Source: Breviolum minutum Mf 1.05b.01
Taxonomy: Eukaryota; Sar; Dinophyceae; Suessiales; Symbiodiniaceae
Assembly: GCA_000507305.1 (NCBI GenBank)
Contig: DF239737.1
Location: 67,998 to 131,997, forward strand
Direction of reading: 5' to 3'
DNA: 64,000 nucleotides
In this document: piece after piece, positions 12,915-25,417 of the stretch
How the letters are laid out: each line of letters opens with the position of its first letter
How positions within the stretch are numbered: position 1 is the stretch's first letter
Made by a program: the position numbers and the translations under genes
Notes under the pieces: generated by a model
Seen by the model: only the letters and a program-made list of their open reading frames with translations
What the model was told of the DNA's origin: nothing
Database searches by the model: none

Positions 12915-15070
12915 AGCTGTCAAGTTGAGGGAGGTTGCCAACCATCAATCATGGTGAAGGAAATGATGATCACATTGGGGAAACATTTTACTATTCACTA
13001 ATATTCACTAATCATGCATTCACCAATCATGAATTCCAATTGCAATGTAATGATATTATATACATTTACAATATACTATATATGAAGTATAATATACATG
13101 CTGATTGATTGATAGATCCGAAACTGCTATGATGACTCAACAACTACATCACTGGTCATTTTCAGCACAGCAACTGCCGTGAAAACGGGTAGGCCTTGGC
13201 CATTGTGAAGGGAAATCGTTGTTCGTTGAAGGAGTTGGGTGAGGTGCCAACCAGTTGGTGTCAAGGTTGGGTTGGAATAGTTTGTATTTCACATACCTCA
13301 ACTATGCGGAAGCAGGGGTGTGTGGGTTGGTTCCTGAAAGTGGAATTGCCAACCAATCTGTAGGTCTTAGTTTGAAACCAGTCTTTTTCACCTTCCTGCG
13401 CAACTAGAACGTCACTTCTCAAAGGTGCATCCTGAAGCATCGGGCCATCACGAAGCCAGATCAAGGGCCCTTCTTAATGCCTAAGCCGGAACCTTTCAAG
13501 CTGTTGTTTTCCAATGGGGAGTTCTAGAACTCATTGTCTACTAAAAGGTTCTGAAGAAATAATAACACGTCATTTTCAGCAGGACTGGGAGCATCCGTGT
13601 ACGGTGATGATCCCAAAAAACATCCACAATACATGCGGATATCAAGATGGATCTCCGCACTTTGAGACTGTGAACTGTTGTTGGTTTCCTGTTGCAAGTA
13701 TCTTTAGTGCAAGATTTCCGTTCATTGAAATTCCGGCCCTGGAAGTTGTCCTAAGTTTGATCAAACATGATCAAAATGTATGTCGTTTTGGCCACAAAAG
13801 GTGCTGAATGCAGCTCACCGAGTGGCATGGCAAAAAGCCATCGAGGTCATTGGTGCGATGGAAAACTGTGATGGAGAATGGTAGTTTATTATCACAGATT
13901 CCCTCATGTTTTGGGGCGAAATTATTCAAACTGAGCGAATCCTTCATTAAAACAGGTAGTTTGAGATGGAGAACAGTAGTTTCCCCACACATGAAGAATA
14001 ACTGGTTTTTAAAAGTATGGATAGCTGTTTGGGGGATGAGTCGGTGTATCTGTCTAATCTTGGCAACAAGAAAAAAAACTATCCCAATGACACTCTGTAA
14101 TTCCAAAAAGCATGCTCTTTGTGCAGGCATGTTGTAGGTATCTTATAGCTGTCTATGCTTGTCTTTGGAAGTTTTTTGCACCTACAGCAGCAACACTAGC
14201 TTGGAACAAGTTTTGACTCCAGAATTGCAGCAGGACTAGATGATTTGGACATCACATTTTTTCCATTTCAAGGGTGATGACAGGAAAAGAGATATTCTGT
14301 ATGGTGGATCAACAATACCATTCATCAGGGTTTCGACAGCTGTTGCACCACAGGAAAACAGCAACATCTTGGGTGAGCACGGTTCAGAGGCGGGAAGCCC
14401 ACAGTTTCACGCTGTGGATGTGGCCACCTTCTGTTTGTTATTTTGGCTCATGTTTCGTTGAAATGTTGGTGACGTGAAATCTGGTGTCAAATGTTGCCCT
14501 ACTTTCCGGAAGCTGGCATGCATGGCTGTATCATATTTCTATAGTTGAGCAACGCACTATATTTGCTAAGAACGGAATATGCACGCATAAATCATACGCT
14601 TTGTAGACAGAGAGGCATGTATATATTCGTACACTGCATGAATATGCTTCAACTTATCGAGCCATTACATCTTTCAACGCGTTCGCATTTGCGACCTTAG
14701 GTTTACCACAGCGTGGTGGCTCTCTATGAACAAAGCTCCAAGGAATTTTCAGCGGAGAAGTCTCAGTCTGGACCCTTTGGACTTTGAAGCTTCAGGGGTG
14801 AAAAACAGACATCACAAATTTAACGATTCTTCATGTCTTTCAGATAAAGGGGAGAACTTTAGTCCTGTGTCAAGGTGTGAACATTGCACTTTTTGAGAGG
14901 GCAGAGGTTAGTAAAAATTAGATGACATACTGATGGAGTGGGAGCAGTTGATAGATCTTATTCCTCAACCCACAAGACCCATTTGAGTTGTCGTTGTTTG
15001 GAAAACCATTTCCGAGACACATTTGAGTTGAGGCTGGAAGAACGTCACCAAGCAAAAATGATCACCATCT
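12915..15070. other. Probable intergenic region
   Basis: AT-rich, with scattered weak open frames (13514-13807, 13808-14137, 14240-14461) that lack a family match or clear splice context. I see no convincing gene. Confidence 0.45.
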
Positions 15071-15409
15071 TTGAACCAGATGGCAACGGCCATGTCAATG
15101 TGCGACGGCCTTGAGGGAGCTGCGTTGGATCCACTGGGATCCGCAGCCTCGGGTTTTCACGTGCCGTGTGCCGAATGGTGCAATATCTCGGTGAAAAGAA
15201 AAAGGGCAGCTGTGAGGGAAGCTGGTTTGCCGTTTGAGACTGCGTCCAGTTTCATCCAATCTACTAAGTGGCTTTTGTTGGATCCACCCAGTGGAGCACC
15301 GTCAGCGTTAATCCGTCAGCGAATCGTCATGATGTGGGAGGCTACCCTGCAACGTCCGCCACGTGTCTTCTGTTTCGGGGCGCACGTCGTCGTAAGATAC
15401 GTATCGTAA
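15071..15409 (+). CDS. Possible coding fragment, unrecognised
   Basis: A 112-codon open frame in a locally GC-richer stretch. A second + frame is also open across 15268-15492, which argues for mobile-element debris or chance as much as for a gene. No motif is recognised. There is no splice evidence joining it to neighbours. Confidence 0.2.
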   Translation: MNQMATAMSMCDGLEGAALDPLGSAASGFHVPCAEWCNISVKRKRAAVREAGLPFETASSFIQSTKWLLLDPPSGAPSALIRQRIVMMWEATLQRPPRVFCFGAHVVVRYVS

Positions 15410-16866
15410 AAAATGCGGATGCGAGGGAGGACGAGGTTGGCTTCGCACAGCCTCGCAATGATGCTGACTCGAGAAACACTGCTGCTTGTTGATTTGCCAG
15501 CAGGAGATTTCTGTAGCTCCAATGCCTCCTCAAGACATCCTCAAGACTCCTCAGAGATCAAGCATGGAAAGTTAGACAAGCATCAAAGCACAATGCAAGT
15601 TAAAGTAGGTGGCGAGTCGCGAGTTGCCTTTTTGTGGGGCCAAGCTGGTGGAACTCCGGGGCCGTAAGTATAGCGAAAAGGTTCGGACCACTTGCACCCT
15701 GCAGCCCCGATACAATCATCGCGAGTTGTTGCAATGAATTGCCAACATGAAGCTGCAAAAAAGAACTTGACTTCACTCTTTTCTCCATATTGCCGAGTTT
15801 GGCAATCAACAGGGTAATTGCTGCCTTTCCTGTTTTCCAGTCTTCTAGGCTTTTTCCAACTGTGATAATAAGACGGATCCTGTAGTTGATGGGATTGCCA
15901 AGGCGTACGAATCGGTCCACCGTGGTACAATTCACTCCTCAGACAGACATCATCAAACAATATCAAACCATTAGGTCATGCACTTTCAGATGCGAAGCAA
16001 AAACGTGTGGAAAAAAAACGTCCAAAGAGATCACCTGGTATGACCTGGTGGTTTCAATGTGATTTTCTAATGATTAGCCCTGAGGTCAGGCCATTTTGTT
16101 GGAGGGCGTTTTGAAGACAATATCCAGCTTAAAAGGAACGTGGAATATTCATGAATCTTCTACAGTGATCTACAGTGAATGAAAGAAAGGAGTAAGGATG
16201 ACATCAAAGGATCAGCATGGATTCGCATGTCGATGCCATGGATGCCATGGCTATCCATGGCGACCATGGAGCCCATGGTTCTTCAGCACGCGCGAAACCA
16301 TTAAAGTGCACCTTATTAATTCTCTCCAGGTTTTGCAGGGTTTGGCACCGCTGAGAGGGAGACAGGCAACGGAAGCATTTCAGATCTCGAACATGTGCAT
16401 GCCAATTTCAAATCTTACTGCAGCGATCTGCACTGTCGACCATATCAAACATGACCCGTTACATTGAACACCGCGCCGAGAGACAGATAGACGCACTGTA
16501 TTGCAGAGCTTGGATTGCTATTAATGCTAGAGATTTTGTGTGATAAACTACCACCTGCACCTGAACCTGATCCTGGCTGGTTGCCAGTAACCCAAAATGT
16601 GGCGCGTGTCTTTGCGCACAGCAAACATTGATCCATCTTGATCCCCAGCCCATCAGCGTTAAGTCGTTGGATCATTGGCGCACCTCCCCATGACTCCCTG
16701 ACGTTGGTGGGTCCAATGGTGGGCTGACAACCAAGCGTAGCAAGCGTTGAACGACGCTGCAAATACAAGCTGGTCAAACTACAGAAGCTTGCATTCGGGA
16801 TTCTCGCACGATATCCAGTCGTTTGCGTGAAATGACTGTGATGCTGATGGCGGTCATGATGGCGGT
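15410..16866. other. Intergenic, unresolved
   Basis: Two overlapping minus-strand open frames (15583-15966 and 15600-15935) and a plus frame at 16198-16467 carry no recognisable domain. Nothing firm can be called apart from the CCATGG cluster listed separately. Confidence 0.4.
16236..16278. repeat. Cluster of five CCATGG palindromes
   Basis: CCATGG starts at 16236, 16245, 16255, 16264 and 16273, giving a 9-10 nt periodicity. It reads as a degenerate short tandem repeat of a palindromic unit. Confidence 0.8.
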
Positions 16867-16867
16867 C

Positions 16868-16943
<76 letters not shown>

Positions 16944-16967
16944 GACGGTGATGATGATGATGATGAC

Positions 16968-17019
<52 letters not shown>

Positions 17020-17020
17020 C
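16867..17020. repeat. (ATG)n triplet microsatellite
   Basis: Long run of ATG/GAT triplets with a few interruptions near 16942-16968. It produces spurious poly-His, poly-Ser and poly-Ile frames on the minus strand and poly-Met on the plus strand; the long minus-strand open frame through 16445-17530 is this artefact. Confidence 0.95.
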
Positions 17021-17470
17021 TGTTTGAGATTTGTATGTGTATTTGTGGAGTCCACAGCAGTGAGCGTGCACCCGGGACATTTTTGTACGTCCCGCTCCTT
17101 CACTTCCGGACCTTGTGCGCAGAAATGATGGTGGCCGTGCCTCCGGTGCTAAATGAAATATATTGGTCGAATGCTTTAGTAAGATTCGATGGGTTGCCCG
17201 GTCAAATATATTCGTCGCATAATTTGTTGAAAGGCAATGTTGTCGAAATGTGTCACTGCTCAAGGCTGACACATGGTTGCAGGACAACAATGTCCTTGCT
17301 GGGTAAACTCCCGCCCCAGCCCGAACGGCTGGGACCCGTCTCCATATAGGGTAGCAACTTGGATTGAAATAAGTTCCATGTCCGGGCAGTTGAGGTTCGT
17401 GTATGTAACAGGATCCCACTCTGCGTGGCAACGTCTGGCACAGCCGAACCCAGTTTGAAAAAACAACTTT

Positions 17471-17530
17471 GTGCATTTGACGCCGTTTTTCGGAAACTTT
17501 GTCGGTCAATTGTAACGCCCTATCAAACAC
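17471..17530 (+). mobile_element. Tiny LINE reverse-transcriptase-tail remnant
   Basis: Reads FDAVFRKLCRSIV, which resembles the FRKxxRSIV segment of the better preserved LINE copies at 18.3 and 21.2 kb. It is short and the match is weak; it could be coincidence. Confidence 0.3.
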
Positions 17531-18309
17531 GGACTATAGTCACTCGAGTGGCTTGAATTTTTGATCCACGATCGGGCCCGAGCAAATTGCGGTGATGTTT
17601 GTTATTGGAAGAGCTGGCCGGGCATTCTCCTTGCATGGCAAACGACTTTATTTTCACCTTGGCATCCGCTGATTTGAGCTGGATGCGCCTCCTCATCGAC
17701 GACGCAGACCTCGATAATTATTGTTTCACTGTTTCTCGACCCGGTTGTATTTTCAGGCACACGTGATTTTTTATTTTTTTTCATCATGGAACAAAAAGCG
17801 CTGGGTTCGCCGAATTCTTGCTTGGAATCCATTTGTTCGATACTGATCGGTGCGGAGGAGGCCAGACACACGTGGGATGACAGTAATTAGCGAATTTCGG
17901 CCCGTTTCAGGCACAGGGACAAAATTGTGAAATTCCTTCTTATATAAAGCAGCGCTTCAACATTGAGTGAGATGTGATGTGAGTGAGTGTGTAAGACTTC
18001 TATGCCTGTAGGCAGCCCGTTAAGGGTACAGGTGAAAATAAAAACAAGGCAACATTTTGTGTGCACTAATGCCCGTCAAATGGTCTTGTTCATGTGGATG
18101 CACAAAAGTATGAATGGCGGCATATGAGACCACTGGGTGGCATCACTTGCAACGTCCCTTGGCATGATACCTGCGCAACATTGCCTGGCGGAACCCTCAA
18201 AGTGATTCCATGATCCGTCCACGAAGGACAGACGATGATCCAGAACTTTTGCAGAAATGGTTGGGTTGCATGTTAACTGCGTACGGATCGGAACATTTTT
18301 TGGACCTAT

Positions 18310-18715
18310 AATTCCACTTCCAGCAAGCGGCAAAGGTGTATCATGCCAACAAATGGATTTTGGAAGACAAGAGGGTTCCCATTTCGCACCGTCTCCGCTA
18401 CTATGATTCTGTTGTTTCACCGGTTGCGTGCTTTGCAGGTGGGCATCGTACCATGTACCACATACAAAGTTTGGACCTTCATTTTCGCAAATTCTGCCGA
18501 TCCATTGTGGGCTCTCCGCCACACATTGACTGGACACTCGAATGGCATGAGATCTGACACGTTTGGAAGGAACGAGCAGCGCATTTGGTTGGCATCGCGG
18601 AGATACACAGTTGGTCCCGAATCTGTTGTGGGAAGTATTGCAAACTGGCCGCTCACATCAACAAACAGGAAACAGCACATCACTATCAGCATTTGAATGG
18701 TTTACAGAATTTTGC
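18310..18715 (+). mobile_element. LINE-type retrotransposon fragment, region C-terminal to the reverse transcriptase
   Basis: The translation contains VYHANKWILEDK, YYDSVVSPVACFAGGHR and FRKFCRSIVGSPP, then WHEI and a downstream 'WS...C..Y.KLAAHI' segment. The first three are colinear with the minus-strand element at 21.1-23.0 kb (VFHANKSTLSDK, YFDAMVTPVACFASGHR, FRKLVRAIVAPP). An in-frame stop follows WHEI, and the frame shifts afterwards, so it is dead. It covers only the post-RT segment of the element, with no endonuclease or catalytic RT box. Confidence 0.65.
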
Positions 18716-19869
18716 ACCCAATGAGCATGCAAACTCTGTACCAATTTTAGCGCCGGCTCGCCGCGAGGCGTGTGCAGGCCTGACTGACTCCTTCGCGCTC
18801 TGTGATGTCCCTGCAGGTCCATGTCCGAGTGCGTGTGGACTGCAGGACGCAGGACAAGGATTCGAAGACCAACAAACACATGGGATGCGCAAATACACAT
18901 GTACTGCCGACGGCAAAATTTGGGAGAATGGAAGGCAACCGCAATGCAGACATATCTTTGGCTGACACATTTGGATTCCTTGATTGAATTTTCGGCGCCG
19001 AATTAGTGACAGTTGAAATTAGAGTAGGTTTTGTTGTTCTTCGGGCAAGCAGGATCGACTCGACTGGAGTCACCAGTCTTTGCCATACTTTCGTTCCGAT
19101 GTCACACGTGAACTGTATGCGGGAAAAAAAATCCATTTGTTCAGACCACGGTTCCACAATTTTTTTTTGCTCTTGTCTGAAATCAAAATCTGCAAGGGAC
19201 CTGATCACCGAGTCACATACTGCACTTTCCCTTGTTCGCTTCAATTGCTTGAGTGGTGCAAAGAAGACTTGTTCAGACTCTTCCACCACTTCACCACCAG
19301 CAGGTGGCGGCACAGCAAAACATAGTTACTTCATCTGTGCACCCCCCCACACAGCTGAGTAAATTGTAGCATGTACACCACAACCTCCCACGGAGGGTAG
19401 AGTGTGAAGCCCTCACATTCTCCAAGTGCACTTCCTCCAAAAAATTTCTGAACACGTGAGCCGGCACGGCCACATCTGTTCCAGATGCCCCTGTAGTAGC
19501 GACCTCGTCCATGACATTGATGTTTGTGGATTCGGTTCGATGATATCCACCACCAACCCGGTCTCGGCTTCCCACGCACTCCGCCTGCATATCCGGCACC
19601 TGTTCGCCGCAACACTCAATGTGAATGACATCTGCCAAATCAGGCACTACATATTGCTCCATTTTGTATTTTGGAAGCTCCACACCACGCAAACCGCCCT
19701 TAGGCCAAAAAGTCGTAGAACAAGCTGCGCAAAAGCATTCCTACCCACCCCCCCACTCGAGATGTCAAAATCGAAATACATAGATGATTACAACATCATG
19801 AATCAAACAAGCTTTAAGATGGGACAGGCAACGATCCGGAGGTAGATTGGATTAGATTGGCAGCATATT

Positions 19870-20170
19870 CCGCCAGCTTCGAATGCATTATTAACAACGC
19901 ACGGACCAACGTTTCACCGAATATTGTTGACCAAATGGTGTAACCCGTGCATTCCAATCATGTAAGATTTCAGGCAAAGGTTGTGACCAGTCTTTGGCAG
20001 CAGGTGGGCCGACCACGTTTCGAATCAGTTTTTGGAATGGCACATCAATATTGTTGAGCTCATTTCATTTTTGATAATCGCCCGGTGCCCTGCAACAAAA
20101 CAAGCCACTGGAGTGATAATCGTATCAAAATATTGAAGTCCAGTTGCCTGTGCATGGCCCAAGGTGAAAC
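19870..20170 (-). mobile_element. LINE fragment, minus strand, region C-terminal to the RT
   Basis: Reverse-complement translation gives LQYFDTIITPVACFVAGHR, then after a frameshift RNVVGPPAAKDWSQPLPEI followed by LHDWNARV. These are the same landmarks seen in the other copies (TPVACF..GHR, VVG/IVG PP, W.EIL..WN.RV). The copy is frameshifted and truncated at both ends. Confidence 0.6.
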
Positions 20171-20639
20171 GATTTGTAACTATCGATTTGTAAATATAGT
20201 TTTTTTTGGTTCAGCGCCTGGTGGCTGAAACGAGCACTGACATGGAATGCTGGAGGTGGCAGGCGAGGACGGTCTTTTGATTTATGAATGCCATTGTGAC
20301 AAAATTTTGGAGGTGGCAGAATATTGAAGAGTGGCCGGTTGCAGCCCAGTATGGCTGCAGTACCTGCCGGATTTTGTCACACTTTTGCATTTTAAATATA
20401 TTTGTTAGGTCGCACCTCCTGTGCCCTAAATGGGCTGCCGCACCATGGCATACAGGAGCAAAGCAAAAAAAAAACAAAGTATCTCTAATTGCGTCATTTT
20501 TTCACATTTTAGGAGTGCACCCCGGAGGATCCTCTGTAACATCTTGTTGGGGTCAATGCGCCCAGGATGTATGCATGTCTTCAGTACACTCTGTGCACCT
20601 TTCAGCCCAGGGACACCAGCTTGTTCAGCACATTCGAAG

Positions 20640-20990
20640 CCCTGTGCGTTCCTTTCGCCCGTTGCTTCGATCTGTCGTTGGCCTCTCCAGCCAAACAAAC
20701 TGGCCCAACCCATGGCACGAAATTTTATATGACTGGAATGCTCGGGTAGCAAGGTGTGTTCACGAAGCTGGCGTTCTGACATGATCGCAGAGGAGCTTAC
20801 AACAATACTGGCATTTGTGCTCGTACATTGCTGGTTTACCAGACGCACGATGGGTATCACGAATTTTGTTGTGGAGACCCCGGAATACTGGAAAACGTGG
20901 AGCGCCATTCCGGTTGTGGCACTCCGCCGCAGAAACTGCGGTTGGAAACGTTTGGGTGATTGGAAAACAGCTGCTATGAATATACAACGT
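20640..20990 (+). mobile_element. LINE fragment, plus strand, C-terminal end
   Basis: Reads LLRSVVG, then NWPNPWHEILYDWNARV, then (after the frame continues through a stretch with WSQRSLQQYW) LPDARWVSRILLWRP. These match the C-terminal landmarks of LINE ORF2 proteins in this nest: WHEIL.DWN.RV, WS...L..YW, LPD.RWV.R.L.W.P. No RT catalytic domain is present. Confidence 0.6.
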
Positions 20991-21134
20991 TGTTACGAAT
21001 GTACTGCTGACTTTTGCTCGTTCATCTTCGAGAGTTGAGGTGGCCTTTGTTAGAGTCCGACTGTGCAAACGCCTGTGCCTTCAATGGGCTACCAGGGCCA
21101 AGGCGCCACTGGTTTACAGGTTTCACTCATTTCT

Positions 21135-22985
21135 TCCTCTCGTGAAGGATGTAAAAAAAAGGATGTCGTGCCATGGAGCAGCCAGGAGGGGCCACAATGG
21201 CGCGCACGAGTTTGCGGAATTTGACGTCCAAGTTGCGAAGGTCCTGTTTGTAGATTTTGCGATGGCCACTTGCAAAACAAGCAACTGGTGTAACCATAGC
21301 GTCAAAATAAGCTAGTCGTTGTGCAATGGACACACTCTTGTCAGATAAAGTTGATTTGTTTGCGTGAAAAACCCTGGATGCAGCTTGGAGGTGGTGTTCC
21401 AAATCAAGTCCGTGGCTGCCATCCGTGTGAGTGCTTATCATACAGCCCAACCACTTGTGCGCACGGTTTCGTTCCAAAATCTCCACAACTATCCCGCCAG
21501 GTGATCCAAGTTCTGCTGGGTGTTGGCTCTGCGTCGTCAAAATTTTTGTTCCCTCAGCGTTCAAAACAAGACCAACTTGTCGGAGGGCATCCACCAACAC
21601 GTCTGATACATGACCGATTTCTTCATAAGATTTTGCAAAAACAAGGATATCACCAGCAAAGCGCAAATCCAGTAACGAAACCCCTCCATCTTGAAAATTG
21701 TAGCCAGCACCATTAAGTTGTGCCCGCCATTTGGACAGTGCCCATTCAAGGACGGAACAAAACAAACGTGGGCTGAGAACACACCCTTATCGCACGGCAG
21801 CTGCCATGTCAAATTCAAAGCTATTTTCCATTGATCCAACAATTGCCCCACGTTGTTCATAATAAAGAAGTTGGAGGATCCAAACCATGGTGTTGTCATA
21901 CGCGATCATCACCCACCGCTTGCCAGAGTGATTCCCAATCGACTATTGAATTTCATCGTTTTCCCGGTTCGAAATTCACGTCGTTGTTGCCGACTGATCT
22001 GAAATGACAGCAGTTTGCGTGTTTGAAAATTTGTTGCATGGGGCCTGTGTTGTCGTAGTTTCCGTAATGTTGCTGATGGTTCATATTTGAACCAAGTCCT
22101 GAGCAACTGCCACCATGAAATCCCGCTTCCATCAACGCAGTTTCCAAAGTTTCCAACGAAGGATGTCAGCACGTCGACATGCGCAGCCGCAACGCGGAAT
22201 GAAACAAACCAGGTTTCCTCTCTCGGTCGAAGTATGGCACCCAATGTTTCAACCCTTACCTGCGGTCAGATTTGTGGCGTGGGCGTGGCACTGGAAGATG
22301 GAGAATGCAATGTACACATCGTTGATCTAAACCAATACGTAGCGCAAAATCATTCCACGTCTCGTGAGTTTGAAAGCCATGGTGCCAATCAAAAAATCAA
22401 GGTGAACCAATTATTTGTCACTAGCCCTTTGGCATGTCCAACTAGCATGATCAAAGTCGCTGTGTCTCATCCGGCTGAATATTTGCAAGCCATGCTCCAA
22501 CACCCATTCCATCAACAATGAACCTCTGCTGTTCCTGGTGCCCTATCCGCATGTCCGCATGTACCACATGAAACCAAGTCATTTTGTGGAAGCATTTGTC
22601 CAATGCATGCAATCAAATCCCGACCTAACAAAAACAACTTGTTGACACAATCACGACAATACAAAATCAAATCTAAAAGTTCGTGCACTTCCATGGCTGC
22701 CGCATCGGTGTTGCACGATGTTGGCATGCAACAAGCACATGCGACAAGATCTTTGTTGGCCAACCGAAATGTCAGTGAACAAACACGCAGAGAAGAAACA
22801 TGAAACACAACACCCTGCATTGATCCCCAACATTTTTTCGAAACAACAATCACCACTCCTTGATGTGGGCCGCCACCGCTGAGGAACATTTTTGTGCCAC
22901 CATCAACTTCCAACGTTTTTTCAGATTGATCACGCTGTGTTTCCGACAGGAACAAAAGAGCAAAGTCAAGTTCGTGCAATTCTCA
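21135..22985 (-). mobile_element. Degenerate LINE element: endonuclease plus reverse transcriptase, minus strand
   Basis: Best preserved LINE copy. Reading the minus strand from 22985: an APE-type endonuclease remnant with LLFLSETQ and LLGRDLIACIG where an intact element would have GDFNA-like residues; then frameshifted spacer; then RT with a stop inside the R(Q)GCVLSPRLF motif and LLDLRFAGDILVFA, in which the usual FADD/YADD box reads FAGD; then LNAEGTKIL, HKWLGCMI, the TPVACFASGHR landmark and FRKLVRAIVAPP. Stops, frameshifts and the changed catalytic aspartate make it non-functional. The 5' end is truncated within the endonuclease and abuts the recombinase fragment near 22980; the 3' end is truncated near 21135. 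Confidence 0.75.
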
Positions 22986-23489
22986 GGTCGTCCAGTGGTG
23001 ATCGAGCAGAATGTCGCAACAGCAATGGAAGTGCTGCGAGACGTGGTAGGAGCCAAGTCGCCCAAGACGATCAACAAGAGGACAAACTCCATGCTGTTTT
23101 TAATCGGGCGGTTGAACGTGAGCTTGCAGCTCTGTTGGCCCTTCGACCATGAATATGTGTTGGAATGGTCTGAGGTGCGAAAAGGCAAACCGGTGGCATC
23201 TCGTGGCCGGACCTTGATGGAAGCCTTTCGGTTTTGTAGGCATGTCCTGCAGATTCAGGAGCTTGACCGACTTGCAACTGATCCGCAATTGACTGGACAT
23301 TCGAAGCGTTTGGATTGTGGTAAGGCTGAGGCTGATGTCAAACAAACTCGCCCTTTGAAACCCTCAGAAGTGCAGAGCATGGAAAAATTCAGGGTGTCTA
23401 AAAACCAAAGTTTGGAGGACCTCCATTGCACACGAAACATCATAAAAGAAGTGGGTTGGGGCGAAATGACATACAAATATGGGTTGTAA
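22980..23489 (+). pseudogene. Tyrosine-recombinase-like fragment (DIRS/Crypton-type), N-terminal part
   Basis: An open frame continuing from the antisense LINE sequence reads EVLRDVVGAKSPKTINKR, then WPFDHEYVLEWSE, KPVASRGRTLMEAFRFCRHV, LTGHSKRL and RPLKPSEVQSMEKF. This order resembles the helical core-binding half and linker of tyrosine recombinases that I recall as common in dinoflagellate genomes. The catalytic half with the R..HxxR..Y residues is absent; the frame stops at 23489. The start is not natural: the first ~40 codons are antisense LINE. Assignment rests on remembered family patterns and should be treated as probable. Confidence 0.45.
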
Positions 23490-25417
23490 ATTCCTTGGAG
23501 ATTTGAATCTTAGAACCGAAGCGGAAATCATACATCGATCATCGTATACAATGCGCGTGGCAGAAATTTCGTCAGTAGGAATTGATATTGTTGAACGAAC
23601 ACATGTCTCTCTCTGTTTGCGTTTGGGATGATTTCATGCAAGTGTTTTTCCGACTGAATCGGTCTGCAATGTCTGGATTGGCTTCGCTACCGTTAACACA
23701 ATTTTTTCACAATGACACGTTGGACAGTTGGACAAAGACGGATGCTAAGGTCTAATGTTAGCTGGGTTCGCATACTTGGTGAGGTCCGGAAATCACGATC
23801 CGGAAAATGAACCAAATAATGGAGCAGGCTGCTTCCTTACACCCCTCGCCATCGTCGAGCAATCAGCATTTTGTTACATCAATATCGTTTGGCAACTAAG
23901 GCCCTGGCTGTTTCAAATCAATTGTGTTGGGTTGCTACAGTCACTGCTGGGTGTTTTGCTGGGTGCTTTTGAATGATTGGGTGCACAAGTGTCTGTCCCC
24001 ACCATCCAGAAGTACATATTTTGGTGACCGAAAATGGTGGAAAACATCCCGGAGCTGTCGCCGATGGTGAGCTGCAGGGTCAGCATATGTAAAATAAATT
24101 TCTAAGATCGACATGGTTCGACCGGGCGAACAACATTAAACATGATGAATTTGCACAAATTGCCTGATGTTATATCGATTGTTTTACGGTCATGAGCGGA
24201 AGTGACAAACATGATTGTTCAAAAAAAACAGTAACGCCACGCTTGAATTCGGTCTATTTTTTCGTTTCCTAGGCAATACGGCGCCACGGCCTCGAAACTG
24301 ACGCGTGCTTACTCCAAGACCGTCTGTATTTATTCGCCCAGCAAGCCCACCATCCGAATTGAGCGCAAATTGGTGCAATTCAGATGCCCAAACTTGAGTT
24401 GGACGACCCCCCCGCTGAATTGAATTGATGCTTTCCAACAAGTATATTTTCCGGTGGATATTGCAGATTTTTTGCAGGTGCTGGCTGCGATACGTGAATG
24501 GTCGTTTCTGATTGCAAATGGTCTGAATTTTGTCCGACTGTCTTGGTGCTGCACACAATCCGGTTTCGACAAATTGACTCGGGATTGGGGCTATTTCCGG
24601 AATTTTAGACAGGAACTAGTATTTGGGTTTGCAAATCCTTGTTTTGCGCGTGGGCAATAACGCTAATTCTCTTTGAACCTAATTTGATTTAATTTATAGC
24701 TATTGCAAGCCACCTCGGTCATGCCGATGGAGGGTGCTTCAACAATTTTGCGTCATGTAATCTGTCGGATTGAAATTGATTTGGTAGCAGGTAACGTGAT
24801 CCGAAATTCCTCTGGCAAAACCGGAAACAGTGGTATTCAACTAGCATTGAAAATTACCTTTCCAACAAAAACCCACGAGGTTTGAAAAATATATTCGGAA
24901 ATGTTCAGAGATATCTCCAAAAATTTCCGCCTTGCACGTTGATTTTGGGGATATGCCGTTTATGAAATTTTGGGCGATTCTACTTGGTAACTGGTTGACT
25001 ACTAGCATACCATAGCAAGGTGTAGCAACGCAAACTAAAAACATCTGAAAACATGTTCCTTTTTCATGCAATATTGTTTGCTACTTACGGCGGAGGGTTT
25101 TCCAAATGCAACATTTTGCAGGGAACAACAATTGCAATTTGCAACATTTTTTTTACGGAAGTGTGCGCGTTGTGGATTGAATCTTTTTCCTTTTGAAAGG
25201 AACTCACTTTGGTTTGATGTACTGCATTGGGTATGATTGGGTTCAAAATTGATTAATTGTTTGCAGATTTGAGTGTGAACAGTCGCGAATGTTATTGCAT
25301 AGGATTTGTCAAGTCACATCATTTTTTTTTCGCTTTGATTAGATTTAGAAGATTTCATCAGGGATTTGATCCAGATTTAAAAGAGTTCGTAGTGCAACAA
25401 CCCTGCAGCCCTTAGCC
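23490..25417. other. Intergenic debris between the transposon nest and the AI-2E gene
   Basis: Short open frames on both strands (for example 24190-24558 minus, 24454-24660 plus) show no domain. No terminal repeats, target-site duplications or promoter elements could be recognised upstream of the gene at 25418. Confidence 0.4.

Noticed and set aside
14240-14461. Frame with LYGGSTIPFIRV, faintly like the GGSIP segment of M20 dipeptidases
   Set aside because: No zinc-ligand motifs or supporting exons nearby; similarity too short.
16445-17530. 361-codon minus-strand open frame with poly-His and poly-Ser
   Set aside because: It runs through the (ATG)n microsatellite, which is open in every frame; the flanks show no domain.
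18747-19313. 188-codon minus-strand open frame in the LINE nest
   Set aside because: No recognisable transposon or host motif; overlapping plus frames are equally open.
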